This document shows, in pieces, positions 36,452-45,827 of a stretch of DNA of 64,000 nucleotides. Every line of letters starts with the position of its first letter. Position 1 is the first letter of the stretch. The notes under the pieces were generated by a model that saw only the letters and a program-made list of their open reading frames with translations, was not told the DNA's origin and did no database searches. The position numbers and the translations under genes are program-made. The stretch is from Clostridia bacterium (lineage in GTDB: Bacteria > Bacillota > Clostridia > Christensenellales > Borkfalkiaceae), in assembly GCA_017463025.1 (NCBI GenBank), contig JAFTPZ010000008.1, positions 1-64,000 on the forward strand, written 5' to 3'.

Positions 36452-37666
36452 ATGTTGAAACAAGTACAAGGCGGCGTATGCGCCGCAAAAGGCTTTACGG
36501 CAAACGGCGTACATTGCGGCGTACGTAAGAACAAAACCAAGCGCGATCTCGCGCTCATTTACAGCGAAGTAGCGGCGACGGCGGCGGCGGTCTATACCAA
36601 AAATTTAGTAAAAGGCGCGCCTCTTACGGTAACCAAAAACAATATCGCAAACGGCGTGGCGCGCGCGGTGATCTGCAACAGCGGCAACGCCAACACCTGC
36701 AATGCGAACGGTATTGAGATCGCGGAAGAAACGTGTAAATTGCTGGGCGAGGAATTGCATATTTGCCCCACCGACGTGGTGGTAGCGTCCACGGGCGTGA
36801 TCGGTCAGCCCCTCGATATTACGCCGATAAAAACCGGTATTCCCTCCCTCGTTTCGGGGTTGGGGGATAACAGCACGCTCGCTTGCGAGGGGATTATGAC
36901 CACGGACACCAAGATCAAAGAGATCGCGTTCGAGTTCACGGTCGGCGGCAAGATCTGTCATATCGGCGGCATCGCAAAGGGTAGCGGTATGATCCACCCG
37001 AATATGGCGACGATGCTCGTGTTTGTAACGACGGATTGTAAAATTTCCGCGCAAATGCTGCAAAAGGCGTTATCCTTGGACGTGGAGGACTCGTTCAATA
37101 TGGTAAGCGTGGACGGCGACACCTCGACGAACGATATGGTGAGCGTGCTCGCAAACGGACTTGCCGAAAATGCAGAGATCACGGCGGAGGGCGAGGACTT
37201 TAACGCGTTCAAAGAAGCGCTCGCGGCGGTTACGACCTATCTTTGCCGTATGATCGCAAGCGACGGCGAGGGCGCGACGAAATTGCTTGAATGTAAGGTT
37301 TGCGGCGCGAAAGATACCGCTACGGCGAAGACGGTCGCAAAATCGGTGATCTGTTCTTCCCTGTTCAAATCGGCAATGTTCGGCGCAGATGCGAATTGGG
37401 GCAGAGTCCTTTGCGCGATCGGGTATAGCGGCGCGGACGTGGACGTGAACAAGGTGGACGTTTCTTTCCGTTCGGCAAAGGGCGAGATATGCGTATGCGT
37501 AAACGGCGCAGGCGTGGAATTTTCCGAAGAAAAAGCGAAAGAAATTCTGCTTGAAAGCGAGATCGAAATACTCGTTTCCCTGCATAGCGGTCAAGAAACA
37601 GCAACCGCGTGGGGCTGTGATTTAACGTACGACTATGTGAAAATCAACGGAGACTACCGTACCTAA
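36452..37666 (+). CDS. argJ: Bifunctional ornithine acetyltransferase / N-acetylglutamate synthase
   Basis: 404 residues. The self-cleavage site and nucleophilic Thr are in GSGMIHPNMATMLVF, cut before the Thr into alpha and beta chains. ArgJ recycles the acetyl group from N-acetylornithine to glutamate, and bifunctional forms also make N-acetylglutamate from acetyl-CoA. No argA or argE is seen here, consistent with the cyclic pathway. Confidence 0.96.
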   Translation: MLKQVQGGVCAAKGFTANGVHCGVRKNKTKRDLALIYSEVAATAAAVYTKNLVKGAPLTVTKNNIANGVARAVICNSGNANTCNANGIEIAEETCKLLGEELHICPTDVVVASTGVIGQPLDITPIKTGIPSLVSGLGDNSTLACEGIMTTDTKIKEIAFEFTVGGKICHIGGIAKGSGMIHPNMATMLVFVTTDCKISAQMLQKALSLDVEDSFNMVSVDGDTSTNDMVSVLANGLAENAEITAEGEDFNAFKEALAAVTTYLCRMIASDGEGATKLLECKVCGAKDTATAKTVAKSVICSSLFKSAMFGADANWGRVLCAIGYSGADVDVNKVDVSFRSAKGEICVCVNGAGVEFSEEKAKEILLESEIEILVSLHSGQETATAWGCDLTYDYVKINGDYRT

Positions 37667-37682
37667 AAGGAGAATACGAAAA

Positions 37683-38549
37683 ATGGAATTAACCAGAGCG
37701 CAGAGAGCGGAAATACTCATTCAAGCCCTGCCGTATATTCAAAAATACAACGATAAAATCGTGGTCGTCAAATACGGCGGCAACGCCATGATCAACGAGG
37801 AGCTCAAAGAAGCGGTCATGGGGGACATCGTGTTGTTGTCGCTGATCGGCGTGAAAGTAGTGCTCGTGCACGGCGGCGGACCGGAGATTACCGAAATGCT
37901 CGGTAAGATCGGTAAAAAATCGGAGTTTGTGGACGGACTTCGCGTTACGGATAAAGAGTCGGTCGAGATCGTGCAGATGGTGCTTGCCGGAAAGGTGAAT
38001 AAAAACCTTGTCAACCTCTTGCAGAGCAAGGGCGGCAAGGCGATCGGGCTTTGCGGTATGGACGGACACATGATCAAAGCCAAGGTGGCGGACAAACGTC
38101 TCGGCTTTGTCGGCGAGGTTACGGAAGTCAACGTGTCGCCCGTTCTCGACGTACTCGAAAAGGGGTATATCCCCGTCGTTTCAACGATCGGGTACGACGA
38201 CGAGGGGAATACGTATAATATCAACGCGGACACGGTAGCGGCGCGGCTTGCAGGCGAGCTTAAAGCGGAATGTTTGATCTCGATGACGGACATCGTCGGC
38301 TTGCTCCGCGATAAGGACGATCCCACCACGCTCATTCCCAAGGTCTACGTTTCCGACGCGCCCAAGCTCGTGCACGACGGTATCATCAGTGGCGGTATGA
38401 TCCCCAAAGTAAATTGCTGTATCGAAGCGATCCGTCGCGGCGTGAAGAAAGTATTCATTATCGACGGGCGCATACCGCACTCTATTTTAATAGAAACGCT
38501 TACAGACGAGGGAGTAGGCACGATGTTCGTGTCGGGGAACGATATTTAA
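37683..38549 (+). CDS. argB: Acetylglutamate kinase
   Basis: 288 residues. VVKYGGNAM and LVHGGGPEIT are the ATP and acetylglutamate motifs, and YNINADTVAARLA is the conserved C-lobe motif. Phosphorylates N-acetylglutamate. It may be the arginine-feedback-sensitive step: the N-terminal helix typical of sensitive enzymes seems present (RAQRAEILIQALPYIQKYND). Confidence 0.96.
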   Translation: MELTRAQRAEILIQALPYIQKYNDKIVVVKYGGNAMINEELKEAVMGDIVLLSLIGVKVVLVHGGGPEITEMLGKIGKKSEFVDGLRVTDKESVEIVQMVLAGKVNKNLVNLLQSKGGKAIGLCGMDGHMIKAKVADKRLGFVGEVTEVNVSPVLDVLEKGYIPVVSTIGYDDEGNTYNINADTVAARLAGELKAECLISMTDIVGLLRDKDDPTTLIPKVYVSDAPKLVHDGIISGGMIPKVNCCIEAIRRGVKKVFIIDGRIPHSILIETLTDEGVGTMFVSGNDI

Positions 38550-38564
38550 GAGGCTACGGGAACA

Positions 38565-39443
38565 ATGAAAGAAAAAATTAGTTGGAAAAAGGAGATCAGC
38601 AACGTCGGCTTGATACTGATTGCTTGCTTATTCGGCGCTTTCGGTATGCACGTATTCGTTTATCCGTCGGGCTTTGCGCCTATGGGTATAGACGGGATCG
38701 CGACAATGCTCCAAGAAATTACGCACGTGAACGCAGGTATTTACACGATTGTCTTGAATGTACCGCTTTTTATTCTCGCTTGGATTATCCTGAAAAAACG
38801 CTACGTGATTTATACGATTGTGTTTATCGTGATTACCTCGCTTTTATTGATTGTCTTGGAAAAAGTACAAATGTGGCAATACGTAACCCAAACGGATAAG
38901 CTAATAGCCGCATTGTTTTCGGGAATTATGCTTGGTGTACGCACGGGCGTTATGATTAAAATTGGCGGTAGCGCGGGCGGCGCGGACATTATCGCCTGTT
39001 GCGTACAGGCGAAAAAGCCGTATGGAAACGTTGAAAGACTGATAAGTTTAATTTGCTATGCAATTATGGGCTTATCTTATTTCGTTTATCAAGATATGAA
39101 CTGTATATTGTTGTCCGTCGTGCAACTGATCGTATTTGAACGCGTGATGGCGAGCGTGCTTTCGCCGACGAGAAATGCGACGGAGGTCAAGATTGTTACC
39201 AAAACGCCCGAACAGCTCAAAGATGATATTATTTTCAATCTGAAACACGGCGCAACGGTTGTGGAAAGTCGCGGTATGTACACCGACGGAGAAAGCGCGA
39301 TCGTGTATTCGGTCATCAACAACAGACAATTGCCCGAATTTATAAAGATCATCAAAAAATATCCCGACGCGTTTGTTTATTACAGCGATGTTAAGGGCGT
39401 TTACGGAAATTTCCGTTGGAAAAAGGACGATATAGCAAAATAA
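38565..39443 (+). CDS. YitT-family membrane protein within the arginine operon
   Basis: 292 residues. Five or so membrane segments in the first 190 residues (GLILIACLFGAFGMHVFVYP) and a C-terminal soluble DUF2179 domain (EVKIVTKTPEQLKDDI ... FVYYSDVKGVYGNF). The family is common in Firmicutes and of unknown function. It lies 15 bases after argB and 11 before argD, clearly co-transcribed. A transport or sensing role connected with arginine is inferred from position alone. Confidence 0.88.
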   Translation: MKEKISWKKEISNVGLILIACLFGAFGMHVFVYPSGFAPMGIDGIATMLQEITHVNAGIYTIVLNVPLFILAWIILKKRYVIYTIVFIVITSLLLIVLEKVQMWQYVTQTDKLIAALFSGIMLGVRTGVMIKIGGSAGGADIIACCVQAKKPYGNVERLISLICYAIMGLSYFVYQDMNCILLSVVQLIVFERVMASVLSPTRNATEVKIVTKTPEQLKDDIIFNLKHGATVVESRGMYTDGESAIVYSVINNRQLPEFIKIIKKYPDAFVYYSDVKGVYGNFRWKKDDIAK

Positions 39444-39454
39444 AGGAAAAAATT

Positions 39455-40618
39455 ATGGACGTCAAACAAATAGACAAAGAATACGTTGCAAACACCTACG
39501 CGCGCTTTCCTGTGCAGCTTGTCAGCGGCAAGGGCTCGCTCGTTTACGACGAGACAGGTAAGGAATATATCGACCTTGGCACGGGTATCGCGGTGAACGC
39601 GTTCGGCGTTGCGGACGAGTGTTGGAAAAACGCGGTGATAGGTCAACTTGATAAAATACAGCACACCTCTAACCTCTATTATAGCGAGCCGTGCGCGTTG
39701 CTCGCCAAAGCGCTTTGCGAAAGAACGGGATTGAAAAAGGTGTTCTTTTCTAACTCGGGCGCGGAGGCGAACGAGTGTGCGATCAAGGCGGCGAGAAAGT
39801 ACGGCGAAACGCAAAAGGGCAAAGACTATAACGTGATCGTAACGCTGAAAAACAGCTTTCACGGCAGAACGATCACCACGCTTTCGGCGACGGGACAGGA
39901 CGTTTTCCACGAGCATTTTACGCCTATGACCGCAGGTTTCGTGCACGCGGAGGCGAATAATATCGAGGAATTGAAAACGCTCGTTAAAACGCATAAATGC
40001 TGCGGCGTGATGTTGGAGCTCGTACAGGGCGAGGGCGGCGTTATGGCGCTGGATAAAGAGTACGTAAAGCAGGTGGAAACGCTTGCGCGCGAGGAAAATT
40101 TACTGCTCGTGATCGACGAAGTACAAACGGGCAACGGCAGAACGGGCTCGCTGTACGCGTATATGAAATACGGCATTTCCCCCGACGTCGTTACCACGGC
40201 AAAGGGGCTTGGCGGCGGCTTGCCGATCGGGGCGACGATGCTCGGCGAGCGCGCGGAGAATTTGTTCACGGCAGGGCTGAACGGCTCGACGTTCGGTGGC
40301 AATCCCGTGTGTGCGGCAGGCGCGCTTTCCGTGCTTAAAAGGATCGACGATAAGCTTTTGGAAGAGGTAAGAAACAAGAGCGAATATATCTTCAACGAGC
40401 TTGGCGGCGCAAAGGGTGTGAAGTCCGTTTCGGGGCTGGGCTTGATGATCGGCGTGGAGTGCGAAAAGGACGCGGCGGAGGTCATCAAAAACTGTATGGC
40501 GCGCGGCGTGCTCGTGATCAAAGCCAAGCATAAAGTGCGGTTGCTCCCTGCGCTGAATATACCTTTTGAACAGTTAAAAAAAGCAATAAAAATATTAAAG
40601 GAAGAATGTGAAAAATAA
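39455..40618 (+). CDS. argD: Acetylornithine aminotransferase
   Basis: 387 residues. PLP-binding Lys in TTAKGLGGGLPIGA; FFSNSGAEANECAIK and VIDEVQTGNGRTG are class III aminotransferase motifs. Converts N-acetylglutamate semialdehyde to N-acetylornithine. ATG 39455 follows AAAGGAAAAAATT; longer starts lie in yitT. Its stop overlaps the argF ATG by one base. Confidence 0.95.
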   Translation: MDVKQIDKEYVANTYARFPVQLVSGKGSLVYDETGKEYIDLGTGIAVNAFGVADECWKNAVIGQLDKIQHTSNLYYSEPCALLAKALCERTGLKKVFFSNSGAEANECAIKAARKYGETQKGKDYNVIVTLKNSFHGRTITTLSATGQDVFHEHFTPMTAGFVHAEANNIEELKTLVKTHKCCGVMLELVQGEGGVMALDKEYVKQVETLAREENLLLVIDEVQTGNGRTGSLYAYMKYGISPDVVTTAKGLGGGLPIGATMLGERAENLFTAGLNGSTFGGNPVCAAGALSVLKRIDDKLLEEVRNKSEYIFNELGGAKGVKSVSGLGLMIGVECEKDAAEVIKNCMARGVLVIKAKHKVRLLPALNIPFEQLKKAIKILKEECEK

Positions 40619-41517
40619 TGCATCTATTAAAACTGATGGATCTTTCGTCCAAACAAATCAATGAAATACTCAACCTTGCCGATCAGCTCAAATTCGAGAA
40701 AAAGAACGGCATTGCGCATCCCCTTTTGAAAGGCAAAACGCTGGGTATGATCTTTTCGAAATCGTCCACGCGTACGCGCGTTTCGTTCGAAGTGGGTATG
40801 TACGATCTCGGCGGCAGCGCGCTGTTTTTAAGCTCGCGCGATCTGCAAATCGGTCGCGGCGAGCCCGTACAGGACACCGCGCGCGTACTTTCGCGCTATC
40901 TTAACGGTATTATGATCCGTACGTTCGAGCAAAAGGAAGTGGAGGATCTTGCCAAATACGGCTCTATCCCCATTATCAACGGTTTGACCGATTATTGCCA
41001 CCCTTGCCAAGTACTTGCCGATCTTATGACCATTCGCGAGCATAAGGGCGGTTTTGCCGGCAATAAGCTTTGCTATATCGGCGACGGTAACAACATGACC
41101 AATTCCCTGATCGTAGGCGGTATTAAAATGGGAATGGAAGTTTCGGTGGCGTGCCCCAAGGGCTACGAGCCGGACGCAGAGCTTATGAAATGGGCGAGCG
41201 AGAACGGCAAGTTTACCTGCACGGACGACGTTATGGAAGCGGCGAAAAGCGCGGACGTATTGTACACCGACGTTTGGGCGTCGATGGGACAGGAATCGGA
41301 AGCGGAAGAACGTAAGAAGATTTTTACAGGGTATCAGATCAACGCGGCGGTTATGAAAGTGGCGAACGATAAGGCAATGGTGTTGCATTGTCTGCCTGCG
41401 CACCGCGAAGAGGAGATCACTGCCGAAGTGTTCGAGGCACACGCAAACGAGATATTCGACGAGGCGGAGAACAGATTGCACGCGCAGAAAGCCGTGCTTG
41501 TAAAATGTTTAGGGTAA
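40618..41517 (+). CDS. argF: Ornithine carbamoyltransferase
   Basis: 299 residues. Carbamoyl phosphate-binding SSTRTRVSFE near residue 48, HPCQVLADLMT, ornithine loop DVWASMG and HCLPAHREEE. Makes citrulline from ornithine. Completes the route within the operon; carbamoyl-phosphate synthase must be encoded elsewhere. Confidence 0.97.
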   Translation: MHLLKLMDLSSKQINEILNLADQLKFEKKNGIAHPLLKGKTLGMIFSKSSTRTRVSFEVGMYDLGGSALFLSSRDLQIGRGEPVQDTARVLSRYLNGIMIRTFEQKEVEDLAKYGSIPIINGLTDYCHPCQVLADLMTIREHKGGFAGNKLCYIGDGNNMTNSLIVGGIKMGMEVSVACPKGYEPDAELMKWASENGKFTCTDDVMEAAKSADVLYTDVWASMGQESEAEERKKIFTGYQINAAVMKVANDKAMVLHCLPAHREEEITAEVFEAHANEIFDEAENRLHAQKAVLVKCLG

Positions 41518-41527
41518 GGAGCGCATT

Positions 41528-42376
41528 ATGCAATATACGATAGATAACGGCACGCTTTGCGTGAAAGTGAAAAGCTACGGCGCGGAAATCGTGAGCGTGG
41601 TAAAGGACGGAAAAGAACGGCTTTGGCAAAACGAAACGGGCGAATGGGAGGGGCACGCGCCCTTGCTCTTTCCCGTATGCGGTCATTTCGGCTTAAAATA
41701 TGCCGGCGTGGATTATCCTATTCGCGCGCACGGCTTTGCAAGTAAAATGGAATTTACGCTCGTGGAGCAAACGGAAAATTCATTGGAATTTGAGATCGAA
41801 TCGAATAAGGAAACAAAAAAGTCCTATCCCTTTGATTTCAAATTCAAGGTGGTATATTCTATCGAGGGAAGTAAGCTTTCGATTGCGTATAAAGTGAGTA
41901 ACCCTGCCGAAACGCCTTTGTGGTTTGCTTGCGGCGGACACGACGCGTTCGCGCTCGATCACGACGTAGACGCTTACGAGGTACGTTTTGATAAGGACGA
42001 AAATTTCGTACACCATTATCACGACGACGACGGATATATGACGGGCGAAACGCTTTCCTACGGCACGGGTAAAAACTTCCCTTTGCCCATAGATTTCTTG
42101 CAGGAGGGCAGAACGCTGATTTTTAAGGAAATTAACTCGCGCAAGGTAAGCCTTTGCGAAAAGGGTGGTAAAACGCTTGCAACGCTCGCGTTCGAGGGCT
42201 TTGAAAACCTGCTTTTGTGGCGTGAGGGCGAGGGTAAATTCATTTGCATCGAGCCTTGGACGAACCTGCCCGATTATTTGGGCGTACCCCAAGCGGAATT
42301 TTCCGAGAAAGCAGGCGTGGTCGAGGTTGCGCCCAAGTCGGAAAAGACGATGACGCGTATTATCGAATATGTGTGA
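41528..42376 (+). CDS. Aldose 1-epimerase-family protein
   Basis: 282 residues. LLFPVCGHFG and ACGGHDAFAL correspond to the galactose mutarotase fold's substrate-binding region, and a Glu is expected near FICIEPWTNLPD. Interconverts anomers of a hexose or a sugar phosphate; the YeaD/LacX type is likely. It starts 10 bases after argF, probably by read-through, and overlaps the DUF1653 gene by eight bases. Confidence 0.88.
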   Translation: MQYTIDNGTLCVKVKSYGAEIVSVVKDGKERLWQNETGEWEGHAPLLFPVCGHFGLKYAGVDYPIRAHGFASKMEFTLVEQTENSLEFEIESNKETKKSYPFDFKFKVVYSIEGSKLSIAYKVSNPAETPLWFACGGHDAFALDHDVDAYEVRFDKDENFVHHYHDDDGYMTGETLSYGTGKNFPLPIDFLQEGRTLIFKEINSRKVSLCEKGGKTLATLAFEGFENLLLWREGEGKFICIEPWTNLPDYLGVPQAEFSEKAGVVEVAPKSEKTMTRIIEYV

Positions 42377-42581
42377 GGTCAAAATAGGAAAATACCGCCA
42401 TTTCAAGGGCGGCGAATACGAAGTGCTGGCGCTTGCAAAACACTCGGAAACGGGCGAGCAAATGGTGGTATACCGCGCGCTGTACGGCGAGGGGCAAATT
42501 TGGGTACGCCCCCTTTCCATGTGGAACGAAACGCTTAACCGCGAGGGCAAGACCTTTCAACGATTTACGTATATAGAATAA
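42369..42581 (+). CDS. DUF1653 protein
   Basis: 70 residues. KYRHFKGGEYEVLALAKHSE and VYRALYGEGQIWVRP are the DUF1653 core, a small beta fold of unknown role found across bacteria. Overlaps the epimerase by eight bases and ends the transcript at a terminator. Confidence 0.9.
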   Translation: MCEVKIGKYRHFKGGEYEVLALAKHSETGEQMVVYRALYGEGQIWVRPLSMWNETLNREGKTFQRFTYIE

Positions 42582-42587
42582 AAAAAC

Positions 42588-42618
42588 ATCTCGGAAACAA
42601 CTTCCGAGATATTTTTAT
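42588..42618. terminator. Terminator between convergent genes
   Basis: ATCTCGGAA / TTCCGAGAT stem with a TTTTT tail; overlaps the final codons of the Fe-S gene on the opposite strand. Confidence 0.85.
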
Positions 42619-43271
42619 TGCAATTTATTTTTCGGACAGACCTTGATACATACGCCGCAAACGCTACCTCTGCCGATATCTTGAAAATGCTCTTTCATAT
42701 ACCGCGAGCACTTTTCGGGGTCGAAATTGCGTTCACCGTCTATCGTCGGCTTTTCACCGAAAATCGCGCCGGCAGGACAAGCGTTTTTACAAAGGGTACA
42801 TTCACCGCACCCATTTTCAATCACGGGCAATTCGCTTTGCAGGGGCATATCCGTTAAAACGGTGGCAAGCCGTACCTTACTGCCGTATTTACTCGATAAA
42901 AACAAGCCGCTTTTTCCGACGAATCCCAAGCCCGATAAAACTGCCGCCGTTTTGTGCGGTATTACGCCCCGATAGGGATTTTCTTTGCCAAGACTTTGGC
43001 TTGCGGCGACGGGTAGCGCCGAAAAACCGTATTCTTCGATTTTTTGCGTCAAGCGAAAAGCGATTTGATCGAGCAACGTATTCGCCGTGCGATAATGCTG
43101 AAAATAGATAAACGACGGCGCGTTATCGATCGTAGACAACACCGCGTCCGAAAGCTTGACGGCGATAGAAATCGCGTAAGGGAATTGCGGTAAAGGCGAG
43201 GGAGTCAGCTTGCAAAAGCCGACCTCGCTTGCGCCGAGCGTTAAGGCAAATTGTTTTAATTGATCTTGCAT
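42615..43271 (-). CDS. QueG-like iron-sulfur protein, short
   Basis: 218 residues. Two 4Fe-4S clusters are suggested by CGECTLCKNACP and by CSRYM with CGVCIKVCP. GVIPHKTAAVLSGLGFVGKSGLFLS resembles the cobalamin-binding region of epoxyqueuosine reductase. QueG is normally over 300 residues, so this is a shortened relative with an uncertain substrate. A single-gene transcript by layout. Confidence 0.75.
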   Translation of the reverse strand: MQDQLKQFALTLGASEVGFCKLTPSPLPQFPYAISIAVKLSDAVLSTIDNAPSFIYFQHYRTANTLLDQIAFRLTQKIEEYGFSALPVAASQSLGKENPYRGVIPHKTAAVLSGLGFVGKSGLFLSSKYGSKVRLATVLTDMPLQSELPVIENGCGECTLCKNACPAGAIFGEKPTIDGERNFDPEKCSRYMKEHFQDIGRGSVCGVCIKVCPKNKLQ

Positions 43272-43378
43272 AATAAATTCCCGTTTTGATTTACTCCTGT
43301 TTTTTGCATATTATATCACTACGGCGTAAAAAAAGCGAGCGTTTTTCTCTAATGTAATAGAAAAACTTTTGTAATTGC

Positions 43379-43407
43379 TTGACCTTTTTTAATGAGAAAG
43401 GTATAAT
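43379..43407 (+). promoter_or_regulatory. Promoter for the small membrane peptide
   Basis: TTGACC (43379-43384), 17-base spacer, TATAAT (43402-43407). Confidence 0.7.
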
Positions 43408-43456
43408 TATATATGAAATTATAAGGAACGGTCAAAAGTATGAAGAAAAGGGGTAG

Positions 43457-43555
43457 TTGGTTGATATTTCTTTGTTGCTTGCCGTGTGCGTGCTCGTGGT
43501 GGCGATCGCGGCGACGTACGGAATTATAAAAATGATCGCTCGTAAAAAAAGTTAA
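43457..43555 (+). CDS. 32-residue single-pass membrane peptide
   Basis: TTG start six bases after AAAAGGGG. The peptide has DISLLLAVCVLVVAIAAT as a single membrane helix and a positively charged end IARKKS, so it should sit with its C-terminus inside. A good promoter 50 bases upstream supports expression. A competing 29-codon frame from ATG 43440 encodes a Trp/Arg/Cys-rich peptide and is less protein-like. The ABC half-transporter follows from a separate promoter. Confidence 0.5.
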   Translation: MVDISLLLAVCVLVVAIAATYGIIKMIARKKS

Positions 43556-43575
43556 AAAAATTTTTATTCAAAGTA

Positions 43576-43604
43576 TTGACATTTGCCTTGTAGTGTGCTA
43601 CAAT
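43576..43604 (+). promoter_or_regulatory. Promoter of the ABC transporter with an overlapping dyad
   Basis: TTGACA (43576-43581), 17-base spacer, TACAAT (43599-43604). The dyad TTGTAG-TGTG-CTACAA (43588-43603) covers most of the spacer and the -10, a good position for a repressor. Confidence 0.7.
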
Positions 43605-43687
43605 GTTACAAAATCAGGAAAGAATTTCCTTTTCTGAAAAATAAAAAACTCTGATGCGCGGTCAGTTTGGCGCAGAAGGAGGAGCGT

Positions 43688-45556
43688 ATGTCGAAACAAG
43701 GCACGGAAAGCGTCGAGCAATTACGGCGCAAACAGGAAAAGACACGCAAAAACAAGATCCCCGAAATCGAATGGCTGTTCGGCTACGGGGAAACGAAACC
43801 CAAGAAAAAAGACGCGTTCTTGCAAAAGCTACTTCGCAGGGATTGGTTGAAATTATTCTATTCCACCCTCATTTATCTTTTGCAGGCGTCGCCTACGTGG
43901 ATTTTACCGCTTATCACCAGCGACGTGATCGACGTGATAACCTATCGTCCGGAGGGGTATATCACGCGCTTGATCATTGACGCGGTGATTTTATTTGTCT
44001 TGGTGGCGCAAAACGTACCTACCACGATGTGGCGTTCGTCTATCGTAAACAAATGGATACGTTCGACCACGGCGAATATTAAAAGCGGCGTAATGCGAAA
44101 GCTCCAACGCCTTTCGATCACCTATCATAAGGAGATCGAGGAGGGCAGGATACAATCGAAATTCCTGCGTGATATCGAAAACGTGGAGGGGTATTATCGA
44201 TACTTCTTATCGGGGTTCGTGCCCGCGCTCGTCGGCGCGGTGGTGTCGGTCGTTATCGCGCTCGTCAAAAGCCCGATCGTTACGTTGTTTTTCGCGGTCG
44301 TGATTCCCTTGAAACTGCTTTTGATGCGTATATTCCGCAATCGAATACGCAAGGATACGAAAGACTACCGACAGGAAAACGAGCAACTGTCCTCCAAACT
44401 TACGACCTCTTTGCAAATGCTCACGCTCACCAAGGCGCACGGATTGATCCCGACCGAGGAAATGGAAGTAAATCGGCGTATTTCGTCGGTAACGGAGGCA
44501 GGACTTAAACTCGATAAAACGCACGCGAAATTCGGCGCGGCGAGCTGGGTGGTAAGTCAGCTCCTTTCCGCCGCGTGTCTGTTCTTTTGCGTGGCGCTTG
44601 CGCTGAACGATATTATCACCGGAGGCGAGGTCGTGCTCTTTCAATCGATGTTCTCCTCGATCAGCTCGTCCGTACAAAGCATTATCGGCTCGTATCCGCA
44701 GCTGACGACGGGCAAAGAGGCGGTACATTCCCTTTCGGAGATCGTATGCGCGGAGGATCTTGAACACGACGACGGGAAAATGCCCGTGCCGAGGATCGAG
44801 GGGGAAATCACTTTTGAAAAAGTGAGTTATCACTATCCCAACGAAGAAAAGGAAGTCGTGAAAGACTTCGATCTGCACGTGCAAAAAGGCGAACGTATCG
44901 CCGTGGTCGGCTCTTCGGGATCGGGAAAAAGTACGGTGATGAACTTGCTGATCGGCTTGCTTTCTCCCACTTCGGGGCGTATTTTGGTCGACGGCGTGCC
45001 CCTCGCCGATATGCCTATGCAGAAATACCGTCGTTTCATTTCCGTCGTGCCGCAGAACAGTATACTTTTCTCGGGCAGTATTCGGGAAAATATCACCTAC
45101 GGTTTACCCCGTTATAGCGAAAAGGCGTTACAACGGGCGGTGGAGGACGCGGATATCACGGAGTTTTTACCCTCGTTGCCGCGCGGTTTGGATTCGCAGG
45201 TAGGCGAGCACGGGGACAAACTTTCGGGCGGTCAGAAACAAAGGATCAGCATTGCGCGCGCGCTGATCCGTAATCCGAGAATACTTATTATGGACGAGGC
45301 GACCTCCGCGCTGGATAACGTGGCGGAATACCACGTACAAAAAGCGATCGATCGGCTTGTAAAGGAACGCACGACCTTTATCGTAGCGCATAGACTTTCT
45401 ACCATTCGCAACGCCGATCGGATCGTGGTAATGGAGGAAGGCGCTATGGTGGAAGTGGGCACGTACGACGAACTCATGGCGTTGAACGGCAAATTTGCCG
45501 AGTTGGAAAGATTAAGCCGTATTCGCGAGGCGGAAGTACAGGAAAACGTGGGATAA
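43688..45556 (+). CDS. ABC half-transporter (membrane plus ATPase), exporter type
   Basis: 622 residues. A charged N-terminal stretch is followed by six membrane segments (about residues 60-320), then an ATPase domain with VGSSGSGKST, LSGGQKQRIS and MDEATSALD, H-loop VAHRLST. A homodimer is likely. Exporter of lipid, peptide or drug; substrate unknown. A 24-base hairpin (TCAG...CTGA, 43614-43637) lies in its leader. GAAGGAGGAGCGT precedes the ATG at 43688. Confidence 0.92.
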   Translation: MSKQGTESVEQLRRKQEKTRKNKIPEIEWLFGYGETKPKKKDAFLQKLLRRDWLKLFYSTLIYLLQASPTWILPLITSDVIDVITYRPEGYITRLIIDAVILFVLVAQNVPTTMWRSSIVNKWIRSTTANIKSGVMRKLQRLSITYHKEIEEGRIQSKFLRDIENVEGYYRYFLSGFVPALVGAVVSVVIALVKSPIVTLFFAVVIPLKLLLMRIFRNRIRKDTKDYRQENEQLSSKLTTSLQMLTLTKAHGLIPTEEMEVNRRISSVTEAGLKLDKTHAKFGAASWVVSQLLSAACLFFCVALALNDIITGGEVVLFQSMFSSISSSVQSIIGSYPQLTTGKEAVHSLSEIVCAEDLEHDDGKMPVPRIEGEITFEKVSYHYPNEEKEVVKDFDLHVQKGERIAVVGSSGSGKSTVMNLLIGLLSPTSGRILVDGVPLADMPMQKYRRFISVVPQNSILFSGSIRENITYGLPRYSEKALQRAVEDADITEFLPSLPRGLDSQVGEHGDKLSGGQKQRISIARALIRNPRILIMDEATSALDNVAEYHVQKAIDRLVKERTTFIVAHRLSTIRNADRIVVMEEGAMVEVGTYDELMALNGKFAELERLSRIREAEVQENVG

Positions 45557-45560
45557 ATAA

Positions 45561-45594
45561 ACGGGCTACGGATAATTTCCGTAGCCCGTGTTTT
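45561..45594 (+). terminator. Terminator after the ABC transporter
   Basis: ACGGGCTACGGA / TCCGTAGCCCGT stem plus TTTT. Confidence 0.88.
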
Positions 45595-45600
45595 GCTTGT

Positions 45601-45804
45601 TCAATTTTCCAAACCCATTAAGTAATCTATCGTAACGTCAAAATATTTTGCGAGAATGACGAGTTGAGAGCCTTTTACGTCGGCTTGACGATTTTCCCAA
45701 CGACAAATAGAGGCAACGCCGATTTTGATTTCCTTGCTTAACGCTTGAATGGATAACCCTTTTTCCGTTCTTAATTCTTTTAATCTTTCCGCAAAAATTT
45801 CCAT
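45601..45804 (-). CDS. Small XRE-family repressor of a divergent switch
   Basis: 67 residues from ATG 45804 (AGAGGTG upstream). HTH_3 fold: RLKELRTEKGLSIQALSKEI, then KIGVASICRWENRQADVKGSQL. Divergent from another small HTH gene; three matching operators lie between. No dimerisation or protease domain is visible. Confidence 0.88.
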   Translation of the reverse strand: MEIFAERLKELRTEKGLSIQALSKEIKIGVASICRWENRQADVKGSQLVILAKYFDVTIDYLMGLEN

Positions 45805-45827
45805 AATATTCACCTCTTTATTATTAT

